Origin: Candidatus Polarisedimenticolaceae bacterium
GTDB lineage: Bacteria; Pseudomonadota; Gammaproteobacteria; Chromatiales; Chromatiaceae
Assembly: GCA_021648685.1 (NCBI GenBank)
Contig: JAKISI010000020.1
Location: forward strand, 1 to 48,911
Direction: 5' to 3'
Length of the DNA stretch: 48,911 nucleotides
Shown: in pieces, positions 26,143 through 35,244 of the stretch
Position numbering within the stretch: the first letter of the stretch is position 1
How the letters are laid out: each line of letters opens with the position of its first letter
The notes under the pieces: generated by a model
The model's database searches: none
What the model was told of the DNA's origin: nothing
The model's input: the letters and a program-made list of their open reading frames with translations, nothing else
Translations under genes and position numbers: made by a program

Positions 26143-27432
26143 TTGGAGTCAATACCACTCTCTGCCATTGCGCTGTTTACCTTTCTGTTTTGCCTCTTAT
26201 CACGGCGGATCATTGACAGCTGGATCACCGCACCCATGGCCTTCACCGGACTCGGCCTGCTGCTGAGTGATGTCAGCCTGGGCATGTTCACACCGCATTT
26301 GCGCTCTCACCTGGTGACGGTGATCGCAGAGATCACCCTCATTCTGGTGCTCTTTTCCGATGCCTCCAGAATCTGTGCCGCACGTCTGCGGCATGATGGC
26401 GCGCTGCCTCTGCGCCTGTTGACGCTGGGGCTCCCCCTGACCATTATCATCGGCACCATCATTGCCATGCTCCTGCCCCTAGGGCTTGGCATTTGGGAGG
26501 CCGCACTGCTGGCCGTGGTTCTCGCCCCAACCGATGCCTCTCTGGGGCAGGCAATTCTTACCATCAAATCCATTCCTCTGCGCATACGGCAGGCGCTCAA
26601 TGTGGAGAGCGGCCTGAATGATGGCATTGCGCTGCCTGTGCTGCTCATGTTTCTGGTGCTTGCAACGGATGGCGCAAGCGGGGACCTTGGTACATCCATC
26701 TACCTTATCGTCAAACAGGTTGTGCTCGGCGCAGTGGCCGGTATCTCCATCGCCTTCCTCGGTTCACGGGCATTTGACTGGTTTGGAAGCAGAGGGTGGA
26801 TGAGCGGCGATTTCGAGCGGATCTCGGTATTTGCGCTCGCACTGCTAACCTATGCTGCTGCTGAGGTAATTGGTGGCAACGGCTTTATAGCAGCATTTTT
26901 CGCAGGCCTTACGGTTGGCAATATCTCACGACGAATGCCCAGATGTATTGTTTCGTTTGTCGAGACCGAAGGCCAGCTTTTCACCCTGGCAATCTTCTTC
27001 CTGTTCGGCGTTTCAATGGCAGCTCCAGCACTTGCTGCGGTTGATCTGCCTACTATTGCCTATGCGCTGCTCAGCCTGACATTGATCCGCATGGTGCCCG
27101 TGGCTCTGGCGCTCAAAGGGATGAAATTCCGGTGGGATACGATATTGATACTGGGCTGGCTCGGCCCCCGCGGTGTGGCGTCGATCCTCTATCTTCTGAT
27201 CCTGATTGAACATGAGGATGAGCACGCAGTCCCTGGTCTGAACACCATAGAGGTCGTGGCTGTATTAACCGTTTTGCTCAGCATCCTGCTGCACGGTATC
27301 AGCGCCAAGCCGTTAGCCACTCTCTACAGCCGCCGGATAAACAAAAAAACCGACTTGCCGGAACATGGGCCATTCCCAGGACACAAAAAAACAGAAAACA
27401 GCTCCCAGCAAAATGGCGAGAACGACACCTGA
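26143..27432 (+). CDS. CPA1-family monovalent cation/proton antiporter
   Basis: A 429-residue membrane protein with 11-13 predicted helices. Family motifs are LAVVLAPTDASLGQAIL and NVESGLNDGIALPVLLMF, the latter holding the ND pair used for ion binding in NhaP-type CPA1 antiporters, plus GGNGFIAAFFAGLTVG and LGWLGPRGVASILYLL. It exchanges Na+ or K+ for H+. The start is TTG 26143, because the only upstream in-frame codons before a stop are non-initiators; GGAG lies about 10 nt upstream. A Na+/H+ exchanger would complement the Na+-pumping Nqr in this window, but the ion cannot be read from sequence. The last 30 residues are a polar cytoplasmic tail. Confidence 0.85.
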   Translation: MESIPLSAIALFTFLFCLLSRRIIDSWITAPMAFTGLGLLLSDVSLGMFTPHLRSHLVTVIAEITLILVLFSDASRICAARLRHDGALPLRLLTLGLPLTIIIGTIIAMLLPLGLGIWEAALLAVVLAPTDASLGQAILTIKSIPLRIRQALNVESGLNDGIALPVLLMFLVLATDGASGDLGTSIYLIVKQVVLGAVAGISIAFLGSRAFDWFGSRGWMSGDFERISVFALALLTYAAAEVIGGNGFIAAFFAGLTVGNISRRMPRCIVSFVETEGQLFTLAIFFLFGVSMAAPALAAVDLPTIAYALLSLTLIRMVPVALALKGMKFRWDTILILGWLGPRGVASILYLLILIEHEDEHAVPGLNTIEVVAVLTVLLSILLHGISAKPLATLYSRRINKKTDLPEHGPFPGHKKTENSSQQNGENDT

Positions 27433-27785
27433 GCAAGAGACAGTCCGTGCAACAAAAAAAGCCGCCGCAACACTTAGCCATAACCATAGCTTTCTGGATC
27501 AAACATAACCCTGCCACTGCCACGCCACCTCCCTGTTGATTACAAGATAGGCAGCTGAATATAGCTACAGCTATATCTGCGACAAAATGCCATGCGTCAA
27601 TAGGCCACATTTTCAACCGCCTGCGCACTAAGTACTATCTCTCCCGGTTTGGTGGCAGGGCACGGTTGGTAGATTGCTTTAACTGCCTTGCACCACATCC
27701 CTAGTTCTATAACGCCCAACGATTGCAGCTTTACCAATGCAAAAGTTAGCGCGTGCCCTGTATGTTGTTTAAAGGCTGGATAATC
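27433..27785. other. Non-coding gap between antiporter and TonB receptor
   Basis: 353 bp with no convincing gene on either strand. It contains a perfect 8-bp-arm palindrome (27559-27576, listed separately) and a possible promoter overlapping it. I saw no riboswitch structure and no convincing Fur box. Confidence 0.6.
27559..27576. promoter_or_regulatory. Candidate operator palindrome
   Basis: ATATAGCT and AGCTATAT form perfect 8-bp inverted arms separated by AC. A weak promoter-like pair (TTGATT at 27536-27541, TATAGC at 27560-27565, 18-bp spacing) overlaps it, so a dimeric repressor bound here could block transcription toward the TonB receptor. No cognate regulator gene lies nearby. Confidence 0.35.
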
Positions 27786-29825
27786 ATGATTAAAAAAAGT
27801 AACCACCGGATAACGCCCTGTGCCATCCTGAGTGCCACCCTGGTATCTGTTGGCAGCAACGGGCTTGCTGTTGCTGAAGAGACTATCAGCTCCCTCGATA
27901 CCATTATCGTCTCTGGCTCACGTTCAGAGGAGCTGTTGTTGAACACACCAAACGCCATCTCCGTAATCGGTCAGGATGAGATTGATAGAGTAAAGTTTAT
28001 CGATGCAAACAAAGAGCTGTTGTCACGCATCCCTGGCAACAGCATGAGCCGAAATCTCAGGTGGGCGTTCGGCGGCAAAAACTACACCGTCAACCTGCGT
28101 GACGGGGTGATGATGCGCCCCTTTGGCAAAGGCTTCAATGGGTCACTCAATGAGGTCAACTCATGGGATATCGAACGGGTAGAGATTATCAAGGGGCCGG
28201 CATCTGCACTCTATGGCAGCCATGCCATTGGTGGCGTAATCAATATTATCACCAAAGAGCCACCGCCCGAGAGAGAGATCAATGTCTGGGCCGAAGCCGG
28301 CTCATGGGAGCGTTACAGGACAGGGGTTTCCATTGGCGATACGCAGGGTAACTTTGGCTACAAGATTGATGTCAATGGCCTGACAGTTGATGGCTGGCGT
28401 GAGCGCACCAAAAGAGAGGAGAAGGCCTTTAGCGCCAAAGGTGTCTGGACATTTTCCCCGGGAACCAGGCTGACCATACGGGGTGAATATCAGGATAAAC
28501 GCATTCAGCAACCCGGTTCAATATCGGAAGCAGAATATGATGCGGATTGGAGACAGGCCGATGTCTATGATGCCTATGAAGATACTCAGTTCACTACATT
28601 ATCCGGGATCTATGAGCACCAATTCAGTGACAAGGTAAGTACTAAAATATCCTACTCAGCACGCAAAACCGACACTGATGGGCCAACTGCACTCTCCTAC
28701 AAAAGCGGTTATGTCGATGATGAATACATGGATCACAACCTGCTGCTTGAGTCACATTGGAAGTTTGATCCCATGATGTCAAAACTGATCGTTGGCGCTG
28801 ATCTGCAACACAGTGATGTCACAGAAACAAGCAAGGCATGGATATCCGATGTCAGCACCGCTCCGGGTGCCGTGGAAAAGGACTGGGATCTGTTGGCTGA
28901 AGTCGTATCCCCCTTTACACAGATTCAGTTCTCGCCTGCCGATTGGGCTGAAGTAACGCTCGGTGCGCGCTACGACAACATCGAATATACGGGTAAAGAT
29001 CAGCTTGGCACCCTGGGCACAATAGAGTCGGATTATTCAAACGTAAGTACAAAGGCCGGAGTCAGCTTTACGCTTGATGAGAACAATAGTTTATGGTTCA
29101 GCTATGGAGAAGGGTTCATGGTACCGAGCCGATCAAGGCTCTTCACCAGTACGGCTGTTTTTCGCAGTGGAAGATGGAGTGGCTATAATTCTGATCCTGA
29201 TCTCGATCCAGAAACCGCAGATAACTACTCTATCGGTCTGCGCGGTGCCACCAGTGATGGGGCATTCGGCTATGACATGAGCCTCTATTACACCAAGATT
29301 AAAGATATGGTGGTTGGAGTAGACAGAGGCGGTGCTGATCGGGTCTATGTCAATGCCGGTGAGGTAAGAGGAGAGGGGCTGGAGGCTGCATTCCACTTCA
29401 CACCGATGGACAATCTGCGATTCGATGCCGCCTACACCTATGCAGACCACGAATACACCGATTTTGTTGATGGCGGCACTGACTACAGCGGCAATACGGT
29501 CAGCTCATCGCCACTGCACCACATCAACGCAAGGGTAACCTTCACTCCCATTGCCCTGCTTGATATTGAGCTGGAGATGGATTCCATCTCTCGCTACGAC
29601 ACGAGTACTGCCAATGATGACCCAGAAGGGAAATACCGCCGGCCTGAGCTGTTTCATCTCAAGGTTAACTATGACACGGGAGCCTGGTCACTCTGGGGAC
29701 AGGTGCGTAATCTGACGGATGAAAAATATGCAGAGCGCGTCTCCTATAGTAGCCGCAGTGGCAGAAGCTACACACCTGGTGAGCCTCTCTCCGTTAATGT
29801 CGGTTTCAGGTACAGCTTCTTATGA
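27786..29825 (+). CDS. TonB-dependent outer-membrane receptor
   Basis: A 679-residue receptor. ATG 27786 gives a signal peptide (ending GLAVAEE). The TonB-box-like segment is SLDTIIVSGSR. The plug domain (about 40-160) has the usual ELLSRIPG, WDIERVEIIKGPASALYGSH and AIGGVINIITKEP. The rest is a 22-strand beta-barrel ending in the aromatic C-terminus VNVGFRYSFL recognised by the BAM machinery. It imports a siderophore, cobalamin or similar ligand using TonB energy. The ligand is not evident; the plug is of the siderophore/colicin receptor type. A terminator directly follows, so it is probably its own transcript. Confidence 0.9.
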   Translation: MIKKSNHRITPCAILSATLVSVGSNGLAVAEETISSLDTIIVSGSRSEELLLNTPNAISVIGQDEIDRVKFIDANKELLSRIPGNSMSRNLRWAFGGKNYTVNLRDGVMMRPFGKGFNGSLNEVNSWDIERVEIIKGPASALYGSHAIGGVINIITKEPPPEREINVWAEAGSWERYRTGVSIGDTQGNFGYKIDVNGLTVDGWRERTKREEKAFSAKGVWTFSPGTRLTIRGEYQDKRIQQPGSISEAEYDADWRQADVYDAYEDTQFTTLSGIYEHQFSDKVSTKISYSARKTDTDGPTALSYKSGYVDDEYMDHNLLLESHWKFDPMMSKLIVGADLQHSDVTETSKAWISDVSTAPGAVEKDWDLLAEVVSPFTQIQFSPADWAEVTLGARYDNIEYTGKDQLGTLGTIESDYSNVSTKAGVSFTLDENNSLWFSYGEGFMVPSRSRLFTSTAVFRSGRWSGYNSDPDLDPETADNYSIGLRGATSDGAFGYDMSLYYTKIKDMVVGVDRGGADRVYVNAGEVRGEGLEAAFHFTPMDNLRFDAAYTYADHEYTDFVDGGTDYSGNTVSSSPLHHINARVTFTPIALLDIELEMDSISRYDTSTANDDPEGKYRRPELFHLKVNYDTGAWSLWGQVRNLTDEKYAERVSYSSRSGRSYTPGEPLSVNVGFRYSFL

Positions 29826-29861
29826 TTAAAATCAGATAACTCAATCTCTTGAGTCAGCAAT

Positions 29862-29894
29862 GGGTGGGCACAGAAAATGTGTCCGCCCTTTTTT
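29862..29894 (+). terminator. Rho-independent terminator after the TonB receptor
   Basis: An 11-bp stem (GGGTGGGCACA with TGTGTCCGCCC, including two G-T pairs), a GAAAA loop, then six T residues. It lies 37 bp after the receptor stop codon. Confidence 0.85.
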
Positions 29895-30053
29895 GGTCTG
29901 CGGCAAGTTATCTCCTGACCAGCGCATCATCCTGGAAACATCAGTTGACCGTTTTGAGGCAAGTCTAAGTGCATAGTCAGGCGGGCACCCAGAACCACTG
30001 GACTGGCTGTTCAACTGGTTTTTTCCAGGATCATACAACAGTAACTGACCATT

Positions 30054-31460
30054 ATGCAGCATCCAGCTTCAGCAGAAAAAGAGCACAAAAAAGCCCATGG
30101 CGAGTGCAAGCGCCCACATGTGCGAAGATACGTTATGGCAGCTCTGCCGGTACTGTTTCTTCTTCTTGGCATAGTCGGGTATCAGAGAGTCATGAGCTGG
30201 AGTGGGAGTGCAGAAAATGCTCACGGCAGCAGCGCTGTATCCATCACAACCTCTTCAAAACAGAAGGGGCCGGCAGGACCACAGTATGGCCGCTCTGGCC
30301 CACCAAAGGCTGAGGGACACAATAAACAGCCAGCGGTAAAGGCCCGTACTATCCGCCTGGCTGTATACCAGCCACAATGGAACCTCTATGGAGAGGTCAT
30401 TACCGGCCACCGGGTAGCAGTACACCTGCCGGTCTCGGGACGGCTTGTTCATGTCAGTCCAAAGCTGCGCGAAGGGGCGAAGATTAAGCGAGGGGATCTG
30501 CTGGCCGCCGTCGATGAGTTTCCCTATCGGGCCGCATTGGAGGAGGCACAGGCAACGCTTTCAGAGATACAGGCCAGGCAGAAGGAGATAGGTGGCCAGA
30601 TCACTCTGGAGGAGCATGGCCTGAAGCAGGCGCGCCGCCAGCTTGAGCCAGCACAGAATGAGCTTAAACGCATGCAGAAGCTCTTCAAGGGCGGAACCGT
30701 ATCACAAAAGATGCTGGATGACGCCGCTGTAGTGGTCTCCCAGCGGGAATCTGCACTACAGCAGCGGCAGAGCAATATCGAGATCAGCAAGGCTCGGTTG
30801 CAGCAGCAAGAAGCCGCAGAAAAGCGTCAGCAATGGGGGCTACAGAGAGCAAGGCGAGCACTGGAGGATAGCCGATTCATTGCGCCCTTTGATGGTCGTG
30901 TGCTCTCAGTCAGCGCCGAAACCGGCCAATATGTCACCTCATCCAGCAAGCTGGCAACGCTGGTCTCCAGTGGAGATGTCGAGGTGCGTTTTACCCTGTC
31001 AGAGGATCAATATGGCGACCTGCTGGCCTCGGGGAGAGCCATTTCCGGCCTGCCTGTAGCTATCAGCTGGCGCTCTGGCCGCACCCTGCTGACCTTCGAT
31101 GGTGAGGTAAAGCGGGTGGCCGCAGAAATTACCGAAGAGAGCGGCGCTATCACTCTCTATGCTGAATTGGACGAAGAGGGTCTGCTGAAGGATCAGCTAC
31201 CCATTGGCTCCTTTGTTGATGTAACGCTCTCCGGCCACAGCATCAGCCAGGTGGCCCGGGTGCCGGAAAGCGCCATATATGATCAGAATCATCTCTTTCT
31301 CATTGAAGATAGCCGACTGGTTTCCCGTCAGGTAGAGCCACTGACCTGGGAAAATGGCGAGGTGTTGATCTCCAGCGGCCTCTATGAAGGTGAACAGGTC
31401 CTTGCCAACCACCTGCCGAACGCCCGGCCCGGCATGCAGGTAAAGGTAATAGCGCAATGA
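30054..31460 (+). CDS. RND efflux periplasmic adaptor (HlyD/AcrA family)
   Basis: A 468-residue membrane-fusion protein. A basic N-terminus is followed by one membrane anchor (about residues 27-45, MAALPVLFLLLGIVGYQRV). A low-complexity linker (about 50-90) precedes the lipoyl half-motifs LVHVSPKLREGAKIKRGDLL and FIAPFDGRVLSVSAETGQYV. Between them is a long alpha-hairpin rich in Gln and Glu (about 150-265). The beta-barrel and membrane-proximal domains complete it. ATG 30054 is used; the first strong start is uncertain because the first 25 residues are unusually His/Lys-rich. It overlaps the pump gene by ATGA. Confidence 0.87.
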   Translation: MQHPASAEKEHKKAHGECKRPHVRRYVMAALPVLFLLLGIVGYQRVMSWSGSAENAHGSSAVSITTSSKQKGPAGPQYGRSGPPKAEGHNKQPAVKARTIRLAVYQPQWNLYGEVITGHRVAVHLPVSGRLVHVSPKLREGAKIKRGDLLAAVDEFPYRAALEEAQATLSEIQARQKEIGGQITLEEHGLKQARRQLEPAQNELKRMQKLFKGGTVSQKMLDDAAVVVSQRESALQQRQSNIEISKARLQQQEAAEKRQQWGLQRARRALEDSRFIAPFDGRVLSVSAETGQYVTSSSKLATLVSSGDVEVRFTLSEDQYGDLLASGRAISGLPVAISWRSGRTLLTFDGEVKRVAAEITEESGAITLYAELDEEGLLKDQLPIGSFVDVTLSGHSISQVARVPESAIYDQNHLFLIEDSRLVSRQVEPLTWENGEVLISSGLYEGEQVLANHLPNARPGMQVKVIAQ

Positions 31461-34400
31461 ACAGCATGGGAGAGCCACCCCGTTTTACAGCCCTTTCGGC
31501 TCCCATCCGCTTTTTTGCCCAGCATCGCACGGCAGCCAATCTGCTGATGGCCATCCTGCTGATCACCGGCTATATCGCCCTGGACATGCTGAATACACAG
31601 CTATTGCCAACACAGGAAAACCCGCGTGTTTCAGTACGTGTTGCCTGGCCCGGGGCGAGCGCTTCGGACATGGACAAGGCGGTTATCCGTAATCTTGAAC
31701 CTGCCTTGCGCTATCTGGATGGTGTGGACCACTTCATGGGGCAGGCGCGTGAAGGGAGCGCCTATATGGCGGTTCAGTTTCGGCGCGGCATGGATGTGGA
31801 TCAGCTGACGGCAGAGGTACAAAAGGCCGTTGACAGCGTTACCACCCTGCCAGAGGCGGCAGAACGGCCTGAGGTTCACGCAGTACGGGGTTTTGAGCGT
31901 GTAGCCAAAATCCTGGTCACCGGGCCGTTTTCCGAGCGTGAGCTGAAAGGCCATGCGGTGCAGATACGCGACGGCTTGCTGGATGCAGGTATCGACCGGG
32001 TGATGATGACCGGGACACGCGATGAAGAGATCCGCATCACTGTTCCGGAACGCAGGCTGGCCCGCCATCATCTGACCATGGATGATATTGCGACAGCCAT
32101 CAAGCGAGAGTCCCAGGATCGGCCGGCCGGCAATCTGCGTGGTGGATTGGATCGTACTGTCCACGGGGCCGGACGTGCTGACACCGCCGATGAGATCAGT
32201 GAGATTGTCCTGCGCACAGGCCAGCGCGGCGAACATCTGGCACTTCATCATGTGGCGCAGGTGGAGGATACCTTTAACCCGGATCAACTCCGTGGCCTTC
32301 ATCGGGGGGAGCCGGCTATCCGGCTGGAGATCCAGCGGACGCCCTCTGCGGATACCCTGGAGACCCATCGCATCCTGCACCGCTATATCGAAAGCATCAG
32401 CAAGAGCTTGCCACCGGATCTCCGGGTTGAGCTGTTTGATGTACGCGCCGACTACCTGCAGGAACGCATAAACCTGCTGCTCAAGAACGGCCTGCAAGGG
32501 CTGGTCATTGTCGTGGTGGTTCTCTTTATTTTTCTCAGCGCCCGCATCGCCTTCTGGGTCGCCTTTGGGATACCCGTGGCACTGATGGCGACCTTTGCCG
32601 TCATGTGGATGACGGGGCAGAGCATCAACATGTTCTCCCTGTTTGCACTGATGCTGGCGCTTGGCATCATCGTGGACGATGCCATCGTTGTTGGTGAACA
32701 CACTGCAACGCTGCACAAAGGGGGGCTGCCTGTGGGAGAGGCAGTAGAACAGGGTGCTTTGCGCATGTCAGGGCCGGTGCTGGCGGCCACGCTTACCACC
32801 ATTGTCGCCTTTCTGCCCACCTTCTTTATGTCGGGTCGTGTTGGCGATATGTTGCAGGCTCTGCCGCTGGTGGTCACCGCCGCGCTTGCTGCAAGCCTTA
32901 TCGAGTGCTTCTTTATCCTGCCAGCGCATCTGCGCCATGCCCTCTTGCATCACAAAAAACCCAGCCGTTTCCGCCACTTTTTTGACCAGGGATTTGCCAA
33001 TTTCAGGGATCACATATTTGGCCCAGTGGTCGAGTTTGTCATTGCCTGGCGCTACGCCACACTGGCCGCAGTTATATCACTGCTGTTGATTGCAACCGCC
33101 ATGGTGATGAGTGGAAAGCTGCGCTTCAACTTCTTCCCTTCGCCAGAGGCTGAATATATCTCTGCCGGCATTACCATGCAGGCTGGCACCTCGCGTGAAG
33201 AGACACTGAAGGCATTGGAGCTGATCGAAGAGAGCCTCTACCGCGCCGAACAGAAGCTGGGGGAGGAGCAGACGCTGCTTCATACCACCTTTGCCTGGCT
33301 GGGGATGCTGGGCTACGCTTCGGGTGACCACCTGGCTCAGCTGGATGTCCAGCTGGCACCTTCAGAAGAGCGATCTGTCCGCACCCGTGAGATCATGGCG
33401 CAGTGGAAGCAGATGGTGCCGCCTATTGCGGGGCTGGAACGCTTCTCTGTGGGCGTTCGTCGCCACGGAGGCGCACCGCAGGATCTGGAGATCCATCTGC
33501 AGGGAGATGATGCCTATAGCCTGAAAAGCGCAGCTCTGGAGGTTCAGGATCTGCTCTCAGCCATACCTGGCGTACACTCTGTCAACGACAACCTCCCGTG
33601 GGGAAAGCGTGATGTGGCCATTCGCCTCACCCAGCGCGGGAGGGTGCTGGGCTTTGCCATTGATGATGTAACCCGCCAGGTACAGCAGGCACTGGAGGGG
33701 CAGATTGTACGCCGGTTTGCGCGTAACTCCGAAGAGGTCGTTGTGCGCATTCGGCGGGAAGGCGGCTCACTTGGCATGCAGGCGCTGCGAGAAATGCGTA
33801 TTGCTGCACCAGGCGGAGCCTATCTGCCTCTGCATGACATCGCAGAGCTGGAAGAGAAATCGGCATTCTCGATGATTATGCGACGTGATGGAAAGACCGA
33901 TATTACCGTCGGTGCAGATCTGGACAGCAAGGTGCTGACACTGGTTGAAATGCAACGTAAGTTGGAAAAGATCGGGCTGGAGAGCATTGTGCAGCGTCAC
34001 GGGGTGACACTGAAGATGGCTGGTGGTCTGGCAGAGCAACAGGCCGGTTTTTCTGACCTTCAGCGCGGCTGGCTGATCGCACTGGCATTGATCTACATTA
34101 TTCTGGCATGGGTCTTTGGCGGCTATTCACGCCCACTGATTGTCATGCTCATTATCCCTTTCGGCATAATCGGAATGGTATTGGGGCACCTGGTTATGGG
34201 GCAGAGCCTGACCATGCTCAGCCTGGTAGGGCTGCTTGGCCTGTCAGGGATCATCATCAACGACGCCATCATTCTGGTCTCCCGTGCCGATGAACGAATG
34301 GCTGCGGGAGAGAGCATGCGAGAGGCAGCAACAGGTGCGGCACGCGACCGGTTAAGAGCCGTACTGCTCACCTCACTGACCACCATTGGCGGCCTTACCC

Positions 34401-34552
34401 CCTTGATGTTTGAGACCTCTATCCAGGCTCAATTCCTGTTGCCTATGGCCATCACCATTGTTTTTGGCCTGGCCGCTGGGACGCTGCTGGTGCTGCTACT
34501 GGTGCCTGTGATCTATGGCATCCTGGCCGACCTGCTTCCCATCAAAAAATAA
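31457..34552 (+). CDS. RND efflux permease, HAE-type
   Basis: A 1031-residue, 12-TM proton-driven transporter of the hydrophobe/amphiphile efflux family. The N-terminus has the usual FFAQHRTAANLLMAILLITG, with NPRVSVRVAWPGASASDMDK after it. TM4 carries the proton-relay pair in LGIIVDDAIVVGEH, and the second half has LVGLLGLSGIIINDAIILVSR. It exports small amphiphilic compounds from the periplasm or membrane with its adaptor. No outer-membrane channel gene is linked, so it must use a TolC-like protein encoded elsewhere. Its last 11 bp overlap the 3' end of the convergent gene on the minus strand. Confidence 0.93.
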   Translation: MNSMGEPPRFTALSAPIRFFAQHRTAANLLMAILLITGYIALDMLNTQLLPTQENPRVSVRVAWPGASASDMDKAVIRNLEPALRYLDGVDHFMGQAREGSAYMAVQFRRGMDVDQLTAEVQKAVDSVTTLPEAAERPEVHAVRGFERVAKILVTGPFSERELKGHAVQIRDGLLDAGIDRVMMTGTRDEEIRITVPERRLARHHLTMDDIATAIKRESQDRPAGNLRGGLDRTVHGAGRADTADEISEIVLRTGQRGEHLALHHVAQVEDTFNPDQLRGLHRGEPAIRLEIQRTPSADTLETHRILHRYIESISKSLPPDLRVELFDVRADYLQERINLLLKNGLQGLVIVVVVLFIFLSARIAFWVAFGIPVALMATFAVMWMTGQSINMFSLFALMLALGIIVDDAIVVGEHTATLHKGGLPVGEAVEQGALRMSGPVLAATLTTIVAFLPTFFMSGRVGDMLQALPLVVTAALAASLIECFFILPAHLRHALLHHKKPSRFRHFFDQGFANFRDHIFGPVVEFVIAWRYATLAAVISLLLIATAMVMSGKLRFNFFPSPEAEYISAGITMQAGTSREETLKALELIEESLYRAEQKLGEEQTLLHTTFAWLGMLGYASGDHLAQLDVQLAPSEERSVRTREIMAQWKQMVPPIAGLERFSVGVRRHGGAPQDLEIHLQGDDAYSLKSAALEVQDLLSAIPGVHSVNDNLPWGKRDVAIRLTQRGRVLGFAIDDVTRQVQQALEGQIVRRFARNSEEVVVRIRREGGSLGMQALREMRIAAPGGAYLPLHDIAELEEKSAFSMIMRRDGKTDITVGADLDSKVLTLVEMQRKLEKIGLESIVQRHGVTLKMAGGLAEQQAGFSDLQRGWLIALALIYIILAWVFGGYSRPLIVMLIIPFGIIGMVLGHLVMGQSLTMLSLVGLLGLSGIIINDAIILVSRADERMAAGESMREAATGAARDRLRAVLLTSLTTIGGLTPLMFETSIQAQFLLPMAITIVFGLAAGTLLVLLLVPVIYGILADLLPIKK

Positions 34553-35204
34553 ACACTCCCGCCCCCATAAAGATCAGCAGGATTGCACTGGTTTTTTCCA
34601 GGGTGGTGCGCCATTCGGCCATCTGCTCTCTGAGCCGGTCGCCAACGTAAGCCATCCCGACACCAAAGACCACAGCGGGGACAAGTATTGCGCCCAGCCC
34701 AAAGCCAAAACCCAGGGAAGATCCGGCTACCGCACTGGTGGTCGCCGACGCTGCCAGCATCACCTTCCCCAGAGGTGCGCAGGGATTCAGCGCCATGCCA
34801 AAACCCATGAAAAAGAGTCCGTCAGGCAGGAATCTTTTAATGTTGAGCCTGGGGTGGAACTTGCCAAACCATCTGCTTATGGGCGATGGGGAGGAGCAGC
34901 CGCTCATCGGTTTACTGGAGAAGAACAGCGACAGACCAACCAGTATGGTAGCCCCGCCCAGGATCATCGGCACCCAGGGGGTATCCAGCCTGCTATCTAT
35001 TATTTGCCCGGAGAGGCCGGCAAACAGACCCAGCAGCGTATAGCCGCTCAATCGCCCCATGGAAAACGGGACAATGATGCGCCAGGAGCGACGAACCCCT
35101 CCGTCACGCGCCAGAAAAACCGGCCCCAGATAAGGCAGGCACGAAATATTGCAAGGCCCCAGACCAAACACCAGCCCCATGCCCACCGCCAGGGAGAAGG
35201 TCAT
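34542..35204 (-). CDS. CcdA/DsbD- or TauE-like membrane protein with paired Cys
   Basis: A polytopic protein of about 220 residues and six helices, resembling the sulfite-exporter TauE/SafE and DsbD_2 groups. Helix 1 contains GLGPCNISCLPYLGP and a later helix contains ALNPCAPLGKV. These Cys-Pro placements mirror the paired redox cysteines of DsbD/CcdA, which move electrons from cytoplasmic thioredoxin to periplasmic thiols. ATG 35204 is used, giving an N-terminus directly before helix 1; GTG 35228 or longer starts overlapping the activase gene are possible. It ends a five-gene minus-strand operon whose other members need Fe-S and periplasmic maturation, so a thiol-transfer role is plausible. 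Metal or sulfite transport cannot be excluded. Confidence 0.72.
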   Translation of the reverse strand: MTFSLAVGMGLVFGLGPCNISCLPYLGPVFLARDGGVRRSWRIIVPFSMGRLSGYTLLGLFAGLSGQIIDSRLDTPWVPMILGGATILVGLSLFFSSKPMSGCSSPSPISRWFGKFHPRLNIKRFLPDGLFFMGFGMALNPCAPLGKVMLAASATTSAVAGSSLGFGFGLGAILVPAVVFGVGMAYVGDRLREQMAEWRTTLEKTSAILLIFMGAGVFIF

Positions 35205-35244
35205 TGTTGAGGGGTTGATTTCAATCACAGTGCAGACCTGCTGA

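Noticed and set aside
27513-27519. GCCACTG resembling a cobalamin-riboswitch box upstream of the TonB receptor
   Set aside because: None of the other conserved riboswitch segments is found at the right spacing on either strand; a 7-mer match alone is expected by chance.
31631-32716. 361-codon minus-strand frame within the HAE pump gene
   Set aside because: Overlaps a full-length conserved RND gene and has His/Arg-rich, non-protein-like composition; an antisense shadow.
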